NCBI GenBank assembly: GCA_001931905.2
Contig: MSJI02000776.1
Location: 1-37,331 of the forward strand
Source: Cladosporium sp. IMV 00045
Lineage: Eukaryota > Ascomycota > Dothideomycetes > Cladosporiales > Cladosporiaceae
DNA: 37,331 nucleotides
Reading direction: 5' to 3'
Shown: one piece after another, positions 1 through 8,326 of the stretch
How the letters are laid out: the number at the start of each line of letters is the position of its first letter
How positions within the stretch are numbered: the stretch's first letter is position 1
The notes under the pieces: model-generated
Database searches by the model: none
What the model saw: the letters and a program-made list of their open reading frames with translations, nothing else
What the model was told of the DNA's origin: nothing
Position numbers and translations under genes: made by a program

Positions 1-629
1 TCATGGTCGTCCTCATAAGCATCGATGTCGCCACTCGGACGACGGAGCGATGATCTGCCCGAGAGACGAGGCGTCTGAGCAGCTTTCGTTCGAGGAGTGG
101 AATTTGACTGAGCACGCAGCTCTGAATGTGAGACGGAAGAGGTAGGCAAGTATCTGCCTTGGCCACGGTGGACCCACTTGACCTCGGGGTGCTTGAGGGT
201 GTAGGCTTTAGAGTAGGTGCCTTTGTGATTAGGACCGTCTTCGTCGTCGTTGAGAGTTGGAGTTGCGTTCAGTGAGGCAGCGTGCGATATGCGACGACTG
301 CCATCGTTGGGAGAGCGATCGGCGAGTCCGCGATGGGGCTGCTGGTAAACGGGGTTGTAACCAGGGTGCTCGAAGTGTTGCAACAAGGCACGGACTCCCT
401 TGACAACAAGCACCCGACCATCGATGCAGGTCGCACTGACGGTCATGTTGCCGTAGCCGGGTCGTTTCGTCTGAGGTCGCGCAGACGTCGCTGGCGCAGA
501 GGCGACTTGGATGTCTGATGAACTCGAGGCGGGTGAATGGGACATCGACCGTGGATGAGAATCGACGGGACGATGGTAAGAGTTTGCGCGTCGTCGCTTC
601 ACGCCGCGATGATTAGCATTTGCGTCCAT
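1..629 (-). CDS. Hypothetical protein, partial (3' part beyond left edge)
   Basis: The minus strand is open without a stop from an ATG at 629 to the window edge (209 codons plus 2 nt), so only the N-terminal part is visible. The start has a purine at -3 and G at +4. The protein begins with a basic patch (GVKRRR, residues 9-14) and is rich in Ser, Arg, His and Pro. Two stretches look structured and constrained: one around GYGNMTVSATCIDGRVLVVKG, and later KHPEVKWVHRGQGRYLP. Between and after them the sequence is low in complexity and probably disordered, with an acidic NDDEDG run. Codon use is C/G-ending, as in neighbouring real genes. I do not recognise the family. Basic, disordered composition would suit a nuclear protein, but that is inference. 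No intron is needed in the visible part. Confidence 0.75.
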   Translation of the reverse strand, partial: MDANANHRGVKRRRANSYHRPVDSHPRSMSHSPASSSSDIQVASAPATSARPQTKRPGYGNMTVSATCIDGRVLVVKGVRALLQHFEHPGYNPVYQQPHRGLADRSPNDGSRRISHAASLNATPTLNDDEDGPNHKGTYSKAYTLKHPEVKWVHRGQGRYLPTSSVSHSELRAQSNSTPRTKAAQTPRLSGRSSLRRPSGDIDAYEDDH

Positions 630-2352
630 TGCTAGCAAGGCTGCCAAACATTGTCCGACAAGATGGGAGGATGGATTGATTGTCGCGGGTGAGAGAGGTG
701 GTGGTTGATTCTAACAGCAAAGCCAAGGTTCGCGCGACTTGGTGCCAGCCCAGCCGACTGCCGCCGTCGCCGTGTGGCGGAAGTCCCCGTGCGCTGCGAA
801 AAGCCCGCAAAAATAAAACGCCTGCTAGCACCCACCACTCTTTATGACTTGCCGCCTCTACAAAGCGAGAAAGACAAGTGCTATTTGCTTGATTGTGAAA
901 GTCACGTGCTCTGTAGCGATTGAATAAATAGGTTCACTGAGGCAATCATCCCCATCACTCAATCGCCGTACATGACCCTCACTCACGATGCATCGGGAGA
1001 ATAGTGAACTTTAATGAATCGATCCGCCGTCTATCAATCAAATTTGTGCGCGGCAGAAAAAGGGTGAGCATCGTCAAATCAGATGATAACCGACACTCAC
1101 CAGCCGCACGGGATGTACTGTGTTCATCGGAGATCTCTCGTTTCATTCTCACTCGTCATCGGCACATGTCAGATGTTAATAGGGGATATTCTAGATGTCA
1201 CATGATACGATATGGACTGCCTTACTGAGCGAGATTATCGATCCATCTTATAGTCATCAGAACGAATAGGTTGATATCGCCGAACACCTAGGATTCTCGT
1301 CACCTAGCATCACCCAAACCCACAATTCGATTGTCAACCACTGCAATACGATAGAAGGCTCGATAGTGAAACATTCACCGCGCACTGATCGACCAGCTTA
1401 GAGCATGGTAATGCAAACAGTTGTCAGGAGATCATGTCACGATGGTCGCACATCCCGAAATTGGTCATAACCCAGCTTCACTGATCATATGGTGTACATC
1501 AGATCAAAGACATAGAAGTAGCCAACATTTGTAAGACATTACAGAAGCGATGCCTTCGCAGATACGAAAGCTAGATGTCGCGTTGCTGTCTTTCGCCCTT
1601 TGTGAGGGAAAGGCTCATATTGAGGCCTACCAAACGGAAATACATCAGGGTATGGGAAAAAATGATGATAGGGGTGGCTCACCACGTTAGCGTTCACGCA
1701 GACTAAGTACCGCGGATGACTTTACGAACGGTCCTGCAGGAAATCACATTTGAAGGCTTGATCGCTTGCTTCTACGAGAGAGTTCCAGCCGATGTCTGTG
1801 GAGGTATTGTCTCTTGTACCTCTGCCACGCCGCCTATCGTAGCTGAACTATCATTCGAAGGATTGATTTTGGAAGAAACGAAAAAATGTCCTGATGGAGC
1901 ACTGATAGAGGTAAGATGTGTTCTCATAGCCGTCTCAAACTGCCATATATGAGCTTCAATGACTTGACCGCTTGGTAAAGCGACGTAAAGCACATGTGTG
2001 ACAGACAGCAAACAATTCCTATAGCGTATCCTACATGCCGCTTCGATTACCGAGACCCAAACGGGTGCGTTGGCTGGCTCCCACAAGATACATCATTCCT
2101 CCAAGAGCCGCAATGACCTGTCCAGATCGACTGGCAGTCAGCTGGAAGATTGCACATCAGAAGTCTAAGTTGACCAACATACACCCCCTCTCTGAGTCTT
2201 CACGACAACCTCAACGGATATCGCCTCTGCTAGAAGCAAGTTACGACATGAAATGATCGGCAGCATCTGAACAACCAATCTCACCACCGCCGTAAGGTTT
2301 TCGATTGGCCATATATGGCTGTGTATATATCACCCAGAAGACCCTCCACCCT
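630..2352. other. Intergenic region, no convincing gene
   Basis: This 1.7 kb lies between the 5' end of the edge gene and the 3' end of the secreted-protein gene, and is less GC-rich than the genes. It holds an E-box of type GTCACGTG at 901-908, about 270 bp upstream of the edge gene's start. It also holds a perfect palindrome containing a CArG-box-like core at 2308-2319. Open frames here are short and lack coding character. The best is an ATG-started 78-codon frame at 1716-1952, discussed as a weak finding. Confidence 0.6.
901..908 (+). promoter_or_regulatory. E-box (GTCACGTG), Cbf1/bHLH-type site
   Basis: Exact GTCACGTG, the palindromic CACGTG core with the GT flank preferred by Cbf1-like bHLH proteins of fungi. 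It sits about 270 bp upstream of the minus-strand gene starting at 629. Use as a binding site is inferred only from sequence and position. Confidence 0.3.
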
Positions 2353-2934
2353 CTAAGCAGAGCAGACATCCGTCGGGTCAGCACCCCTGAGAACAAAAGA
2401 AAGTCAGCAGTTGAAACCTCAAGACGATCAATCGACCATCCACAGCCAAAAGACCAGAACAGAACAAACTCACCCGAAATGCTGCTCCTCCTCGACCTCC
2501 AACTCTCCCTCCCTCAGCTCACAAATCGTGCTCTGCCCACCCCTCGAGCAAGCAAAATCACCCTCGCCCTCAACCAGCTGAAGCGTGGCATTATTGTGGT
2601 TGCCAATTTCATAAACATAAGACTGCCAGATATCAACGCTGAAGTTGCCGGCGAACTGGTACGTGCCGGGCGTGACGCGGGCGTAGTAGCCGGTGTCATC
2701 GCCACACGATTGGAAGCAGGTGGGCACCGCCTCGTCGGTCCAGGACAGCGTGCATTCGGCTGGAGAGCTGCCGCCTTGCTCGTAGACGTTGTCGGGGGCG
2801 GAGACGGTGAAGGTCACGCTGTGGCTGGCGGAGGGGATGCGGATGTCGGTGGCGCGGAAGGGGGTGATTTGGAAGTTGAGCGCGTTGGTGGCGGCGGCGA
2901 GGGTGCTGGCCGCGAGGAGGGTGGTGCGGTACAT
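2353..2934 (-). CDS. Small secreted cysteine-containing protein (effector-like, possible AA1-like fold)
   Basis: Two exons, 2934-2474 and 2386-2353, joined over an 87-nt intron (GTGAGT donor, CTGAC branch point, TTCTCAG acceptor), give 164 residues. I chose the ATG at 2934 because a signal peptide follows at once (about residues 1-19, ending TNA-LN). An in-frame ATG 36 codons upstream lies within the TATA/leader region. The mature part is Ser/Thr/Val-rich, suggests beta strands, and has two N-glycosylation sequons (NFS, NAT). Splicing brings its cysteines to six (pattern C, CxxxC, C...C, C), three disulfides if all pair. The start of the mature part (FQITPF...IRIPSASHSV) resembles AA1-like/Alt a 1-like secreted fungal proteins, but only weakly. 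It most likely acts outside the cell; a plant-host role is possible but unproven. Without splicing, a TGA overlapping the donor would end the protein at 154 residues with five cysteines. Confidence 0.75.
2387..2473 (-). other. Intron of the secreted-protein gene
   Basis: The donor is GTGAGT right after exon base 2474. A CTGAC branch-point-like motif lies shortly before the TTCTCAG acceptor at 2393-2387. Length 87 nt, phase 2. An in-frame TGA overlaps the donor, so retention would truncate the protein. Confidence 0.7.
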
Positions 2935-4320
2935 GGTTGCTGGGTTTTGAGGTGTTGAGATGGGAAATGTCTTTGCCTGCGTGGGTTGAGTGTGGTGAGA
3001 TGATTGGAGATGTCGAAAGTACCCTTCGCTTTTATAACCCATCTTCCTCTTTGGATACCAACCGGGTCTTCACGTTTCTATTCCCAGCTCACCGTGATCA
3101 TCTAACGTCAAGCGCTGGATTCGCGGCGGCAGTGGATATACGAAGCATTAGGTTTTGGATGATGGTTCCCCGTGGGCCCCTGTCGTCACAAGCGAAGCAT
3201 TTGGTGCGCATGCTAAACGACCATTCGGAAGCTTTTTTGGCCTTATTTCACGGCGGCGATGTATCTGTGATCGTGTCGGTATCAGTACGGCGAGGACGAG
3301 CAGATTGGCAAGCGCGCTGAGGTCGACAGAGCCAGGCACAAAGAGCGAGAGCAGGCAAGGTATGGGTTAGGTAGGTACGTAGACCAGGACCAACGGGAGG
3401 GAAAAGCGCACCGCCGACTCCTACCCAAGTGACGAACATCCACAAAAACCCGTTCAGAATACGAGCCATCAATGATAATACCATTACCTTCAATCAAGCA
3501 AACGCACCACACGCAGCAGATACATCATACACAACATCAAACATCATACAGACGACTAACCCGCGAGGGCTCGCCTCGCTCCATAAAATCGACTTGCATC
3601 GTAAGGCCACTTTCGTGATGACTTGTTGAATTGCAGCAAACGACGCAAGTTCGAGCAAAGTGAATACCCTTCCCACCATTGGAAACGACGAGCAACGACA
3701 GAACATGCCGAGGCACAATTCTCCATACCATATGCCAGGGCGATAGTGACCCTGGACAAGGGAAACGCTCCCGTGCCATCGAACGAGCAATGGCGCTTTA
3801 ATACTGCTGAATCGTAAGAAACATGTTATTATTATACAGATCAGTGGTGGAAGCCCAAGTGTTTTCTCTGGCCACGAAACCATGGGCGAATTCACGACTT
3901 TTGCGCTGTCAATCGCACACCAAATCGAGAAACCAACTTTCGGATTAATCTGCTTTGATTCCCTCGCTACGCTTCCAATTAGAACTAATCGATGGTATTG
4001 GTATTGAGTATGGTATTATCGTAATGCGTAAAAAGTCGTATCGTACATCCCCCAGCCTTCTCCATTCCCTCTCTCTCTGGACCTCACTCTCGCGGCGATT
4101 TTCTGCAGTCTCCATTGGCCCAGGGACGTTGCTCCCTCCAACGCCCTGCTCAGCCTCGTCTCCCAAATGATATGCCCATGACTATCCCAACCGGGCGCTC
4201 ACGCCTGAAACCTGCCTTCCGTGATCCTAGAATGCATTGACAAAAGAAAGAAAAACGAACAGAAAGAAAAGAGCAGACAAAACGAGAAAACGAAAAACAA
4301 AAGCCCAACCAACCCCACCC
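2935..4320. other. Intergenic: promoter of the secreted-protein gene and 3' flank of the coiled-coil gene
   Basis: Apart from the TATA element I see no supported gene. A minus-strand frame of 133 codons at 3494-3895 has no recognisable domain and a composition unlike the neighbouring genes. The stretch at about 4237-4310 is strongly purine-rich (AAAGAAAG/AAACGA type) and probably lies in the 3' untranslated region of the gene at 4321-6921. Confidence 0.55.
3030..3036 (-). promoter_or_regulatory. TATA box of the secreted-protein gene
   Basis: TATAAAA on the minus strand, about 96 bp upstream of the ATG at 2934. A clear TATA element at this distance fits a strongly or conditionally expressed secreted-protein gene. 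Confidence 0.55.
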
Positions 4321-6921
4321 TCAGACCTCCGCACCAACGCACCTCATCCCCCTCCTCTCACACCGTCCACACAGACACCTCGCCCTTCCCTCCCCGAGCA
4401 TGAGCAAACTGCCCGGCCCGCTCTTGAACGCGCACCCGATAGCGAACGCCAGCGTGATGGAGAACTTCAACCAAAGCCACGGGCTGTGACGGCTGAAACC
4501 GATCACCTGCTGGTGTGCGTGACCGTGGCGCGACGCGTTTCTGCTGCCGCTGGCACTGCTGTTCTTGGCGCGCTTCTTGCCCGGGCCGGCCATACCGGGT
4601 CGAGCGGCGCGTTTGGAAGAGTAGCAAGAAGGGGCGGAAGTGCTCCTTTCCGCAGCCTCGGGGCTGGAAGGGTAGAAAGAGCCGTAGGCGAGGTCGTCGC
4701 AGGAGGAGCTTCTGGCGAGGGACGAGGCGCGGCGGCGCTGCTGGTTGGGGATGAGGAGGCGCTGGCGCTCGTCGTGGATTTCTCCCTGCGGGTCTTGCGC
4801 GCTGAGGAGACGACGCTTAGCCATTGGTCCTAGGAGTACGCTGACGAGCCACCATTGCACGTTACATAGGGGGGCGGGGAGGCGCATGCGCGATTGCGCG
4901 GTTTGGATGAGGTGGCGGGCGAGTTCGACGGGAGAGCGCCAGAGGTCGCCGAAGAGTTGGCGGAGGCGGGCGAGGAAAGATTGGTATGGGTGGGGAAAGG
5001 GGTTTGCTGAGGTGCTGTTGTGGAGCCCTATCACCGTCGCTGTGGTCGTCGTGGTTTCGCTAACTTCACGCGAGTGGCTTTCGGGGATGGGATCGAGGGG
5101 GATGGCGAAAGACGACTGGAGCTCGGTGTCGTCGTCGTGGTCTTCCTCTTCGTCGGGAAGTGCTTCTCGATCAGCTTGTTCATGACCGCTGCTCTCTTCG
5201 CTCGTCTCGATGGATCGAATCTGACTCAACTCTTCCATGAGGTTTCGACTGACTATTGCGCCAGCGCAGGACCCTAATGATGAGTAGTCTTTCACAGAGC
5301 CTTGCGATGTGACCGATGCAGGCGACGGCAAGCTCAACATGCTATCATCGCCACCGCTTGTCCCGGGCACTGTAAGGAAAGTCTCACCGGCCAGACTGGC
5401 CAAAGTCGCCTGGTCCACCATTGTGGACGCTCGCCTACGACCAAATATCGGACTGCCGTCTCTGCGTTCAGTGCTTGAATCCCTGAATGGGAAGTTCGGT
5501 GATGTTTGGGAGCGTTCGAATGCAGGCGCAGAAGCAGGGACATGGTCGTAATGTGATGCTGAAGGCAATATGAGCGGTTTGGGACCGACAGAGCCAGCAC
5601 CAAACCGCCGCATTCTCCTTGTAGGCCTGCCTCTCGCGTTTGTCAACGGAGGTGGCATTTCAAGATGAGCTTGGTGTGATGGCATAGATGGTTCGGCAGA
5701 GACAAGATGTTCGCTGATCACAGGGGCGTCGGAGAAGACAGACTCGGCGTCAGACAAGTGCTCCGAGGGCGCGAGGTTGCCAGATACAAGCTCCTGATGG
5801 CTCTGGGTTTGTCGAAGATCCAAGCGTGAGTGAGACTCTGTGAAACTCAGGGCAGGCGAAGTCGGCTGCGTGCCAGCTTCGGACAGACGTTCGGGGGAGA
5901 TCATGAGGTTGCCCGTGGTAGGGAAGCGCGGATGCATGCTCTTCGGTCTCGACATCCTCCTGCTTCTTCCCGGCGTCTCGGCGTGCAAGTCGATTTTTGC
6001 GGACGTGGCCAGCAGCTCGGACAGGATCTCCAGCCTCTTCTCTAGTTGGACGTTGGCCGCTTCTGCAGACTCGAGGCCCTGGCTCATGCCTCCCACTTGC
6101 TCTTCGAGCTCGTGTATTCTGTACCTGTCTTCCTCGCCCTGCTCTTCGGCAGCCTTCAACTGATTCCTCAAACCCACCTCGATCGCCGCATGCTGGTCGA
6201 CGAGCTCCTGCACTCGCCCATCGTATTTGTTCTCCCACTCCTCGAGCGCTTCCTGCAGCTGCCGCGTCTCTGCATTTAACGTCCTCATCTTGCTGGTCTG
6301 CTGCCTTGTCACGCTCGGCGAGGTGACGGCGGACAGTTGCGACTGAGCAGCGGCAAGCTCTGCTTCAAGGTGATCGATGTAGTGTTTCGTTTCGCCGCTG
6401 ACAGACCTTCTCTTCGCCCCAAGCTTGCTTCGCACTTTGGCGGAGCGTGGTTTGATGCTGCTCTTGGGCGGAGGCGGTGAGGAGTGCTCGGTTGGGAACG
6501 CAGCGTCATACTCTCCGCTCCTCCTGCCCTCCATGTTGTTGCTGTAGAACTTTGCCGATGTGACTCGGGGACGGGAGGGGGTTGTCCTCTTGGGCCTTGT
6601 GAGGGTCGAGTTCCCAATCTCCGTCAACACGCCGCTGCCTCTCCTCTTCCCAATGCTAAGGTTATTTGCTCGCGTGCCGGAGGGTGACTGGTTTTCCGCG
6701 TCGGAAGACTGAGGGTGGCTGCCGCTGGCGTTGGACCAGGTGCTGGAGCTGAGCGATTTTGGCGTGACCTTTCGCACCGTTGGGCCGCGGAAACCTGCAT
6801 TACGAAGCTGCATTCGTCGTGTCTGCCGATTGGCTCCGTTGGAAGAGTGAGGCTTGGGAGAGTCGTCGAGGTCATCCTGCCACACCAGTGAGGCATCGCT
6901 GGCGACTTGTTTGGATTCCAT
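4321..6921 (-). CDS. Coiled-coil protein with C-terminal hydrophobic segment, 866 aa
   Basis: One uninterrupted frame from the ATG at 6921. Residues 1-180 are basic, Ser/Pro-rich and probably disordered, starting SLVWQDDLDDSPKPHSS. Residues about 180-310 form a long heptad-type coiled coil (HYIDHLEAELAAAQ... to ...LEKRLEILSELLA). Residues 310-660 are again Ser/Thr/Pro-rich with acidic patches (DEEEDHDDD). Two hydrophobic stretches follow: one around VQWWLVSVLLGPMAKRR, and one at about 813-840 (WLWLKFSITLAFAIGCAF). A short Cys/Arg-rich tail ends the protein. This architecture would suit a tail-anchored membrane or nuclear-envelope/spindle-pole protein (KASH-like), but I recognise no named domain, so the function is unassigned. 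No intron is evident. The gene is well separated from its neighbours (1 kb on the 5' side). Confidence 0.8.
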   Translation of the reverse strand: MESKQVASDASLVWQDDLDDSPKPHSSNGANRQTRRMQLRNAGFRGPTVRKVTPKSLSSSTWSNASGSHPQSSDAENQSPSGTRANNLSIGKRRGSGVLTEIGNSTLTRPKRTTPSRPRVTSAKFYSNNMEGRRSGEYDAAFPTEHSSPPPPKSSIKPRSAKVRSKLGAKRRSVSGETKHYIDHLEAELAAAQSQLSAVTSPSVTRQQTSKMRTLNAETRQLQEALEEWENKYDGRVQELVDQHAAIEVGLRNQLKAAEEQGEEDRYRIHELEEQVGGMSQGLESAEAANVQLEKRLEILSELLATSAKIDLHAETPGRSRRMSRPKSMHPRFPTTGNLMISPERLSEAGTQPTSPALSFTESHSRLDLRQTQSHQELVSGNLAPSEHLSDAESVFSDAPVISEHLVSAEPSMPSHQAHLEMPPPLTNARGRPTRRMRRFGAGSVGPKPLILPSASHYDHVPASAPAFERSQTSPNFPFRDSSTERRDGSPIFGRRRASTMVDQATLASLAGETFLTVPGTSGGDDSMLSLPSPASVTSQGSVKDYSSLGSCAGAIVSRNLMEELSQIRSIETSEESSGHEQADREALPDEEEDHDDDTELQSSFAIPLDPIPESHSREVSETTTTTATVIGLHNSTSANPFPHPYQSFLARLRQLFGDLWRSPVELARHLIQTAQSRMRLPAPLCNVQWWLVSVLLGPMAKRRLLSAQDPQGEIHDERQRLLIPNQQRRRASSLARSSSCDDLAYGSFYPSSPEAAERSTSAPSCYSSKRAARPGMAGPGKKRAKNSSASGSRNASRHGHAHQQVIGFSRHSPWLWLKFSITLAFAIGCAFKSGPGSLLMLGEGRARCLCGRCERRGMRCVGAEV

Positions 6922-7971
6922 GACGAGAGTATGTACGCCTTGCTACGTCGCCATGCAGTAGATGTTCGACAAAGTGGGCAATCTCAAAAGGGAAGATCTA
7001 GGCACACATAGCCAGTGTATAAGGTGTTGAGGGTGTGACCGTGTATGAAGTGGTGAATGCAATGCAACAGCCCTCTCAGGAAAGGGTCTGGAAGCGAAGA
7101 TTGATGTGCAGCATGCAATGCAGGCAGTGCATCAGTAGTGGTGGTCGGTGGGGGGGCCCTACGGTGTCCTACCTGGTTACCTATGCACTGGTGCCGTGCA
7201 CTTCTGGAAGGCCCCGGCAGTGAGCGGTGTGGTTGTTTACACTGATCGCAGTGCCATTGTTGTGTGAAGCTTGGAGCTTGCCGAGGCCGTTGCTGGGCAG
7301 GAAGGGCAGCAAGCGAAAGCATCCCTCGTCTGTCGGACGGTCGCGCCCGATCTGCAGGTGGTTGATGCCCTTTCGCATTATTTTAGCCATTTGCCGCGCG
7401 CATGTATTGCGGAAGAGGAACATCGCGGATGAATGGATGAAGAGAGGAGAAAAGCCGCGTTAGAAATTGGATATGCCATTGGAAATGTTCGTGCTCATCG
7501 GAGTCGCTCTAACAAGTTTCCTCACAACCAGGTCCCTTCTCAACTGTCTCAGGTACTGACGCTGCATACCACGGCGCGACCGAAGACTGGAGATTTGATC
7601 AATCCGATCTTCGATCGAAGAACGTTGCTATATCTCGTCACTGAAGGGGATCAATTTGATACTACTTGTGTTGAAACTTGTGTCATTGGATTGACTTTTT
7701 TTTTTTTTGTGTGTTTATTTAATGTCATAAGAGAAAGTACATCCTCCAATCGCGTCATCCTAAGTCATGTTCATCATTAAACAACAACTCCGTCAATCGA
7801 ATGCAAATCATCGTAAGCAGAAAACGCCCATCAATCATCGCGATCATTCAGTCATCAAAGAAAGTCCATCAGTCGTAAGCATCTCGCGCGCGTCAAGCCA
7901 TGTCCTCCTCAAACCCCAATCCATCACCCAATCCAACAATCAGCGTCCAAAAAAGAAAAGAAAGCATTCCC
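6922..7971. other. Intergenic: promoter of the coiled-coil gene and 3' flank of the small gene
   Basis: About 1 kb without a supported gene. It must contain the minus-strand promoter of the gene starting at 6921. A run of 12-13 T lies near 7698-7710. Frames here are short and unremarkable. Confidence 0.55.
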
Positions 7972-8295
7972 TCAAATCCTCCTCCGCTTCGCCATCGGCT
8001 CGCCGTCATCATACCTCCACTGCGGAGACACCTCCTCGGTATGACCGAGTTCCTCGCGACAAGCCGCGAGCTTCTCTTGCACGACGGCGTGCAGCGCAGC
8101 GACCTGCATCGCCGTGGCGGGATCGACGCCGTTGGCGGCGGGGCCGTCGTTGTCGAGCATGTCGACGGCGCTGTCGCTGTCTGAGGCTGGCGTGGCCTGT
8201 TGCAGCGCGGTCTGACGCGCGATTTCGCCGGAGAGGAAGGCGATTCGGTCGTTCAGGATGGCGACGTCGACGAGGAGTTGGAGCGCGTTGTCCAT
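7972..8295 (-). CDS. Small hypothetical protein with C-terminal basic motif, 107 aa
   Basis: A single frame from the ATG at 8295 to a TGA at 7972. The N-terminal 30 residues are amphipathic and leucine/isoleucine-rich (LLVDVAILNDRIAFLSGEIA), suggesting a short coiled coil or helix pair. The middle is acidic (SDSDSAVDMLDND). A second helix follows (MQVAALHAVVQEKLAACREEL), and the end is MAKRRRI, a plausible nuclear localisation signal. C/G-ending codons match real genes in the window. The size and helix-linker-helix layout would suit a small subunit of a nuclear complex, but I recognise no family. It could also be a chance frame. The leader just upstream is a tandem 7-bp repeat. Confidence 0.5.
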   Translation of the reverse strand: MDNALQLLVDVAILNDRIAFLSGEIARQTALQQATPASDSDSAVDMLDNDGPAANGVDPATAMQVAALHAVVQEKLAACREELGHTEEVSPQWRYDDGEPMAKRRRI

Positions 8296-8298
8296 TGT

Positions 8299-8326
8299 GA
8301 GGTGTGAGGTGTGAGGTGTGAGGTGT
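8299..8326. repeat. Tandem repeat, 4 x 7 bp (GAGGTGT)
   Basis: Four perfect copies of GAGGTGT lie directly upstream of the ATG at 8295, read as ACACCTC repeats in the minus-strand leader. The repeat ends 3 bp before the start codon, so copy-number changes would alter leader length but not the protein. Confidence 0.85.

Noticed and set aside
3494..3895. 133-codon minus-strand frame between the secreted-protein and coiled-coil genes
   Set aside because: No signal peptide or domain, codon use unlike neighbouring genes, and competing frames on the same strand.
4237..4833. 198-codon plus-strand frame
   Set aside because: Antisense to the 3' part of the coiled-coil gene and low in complexity.
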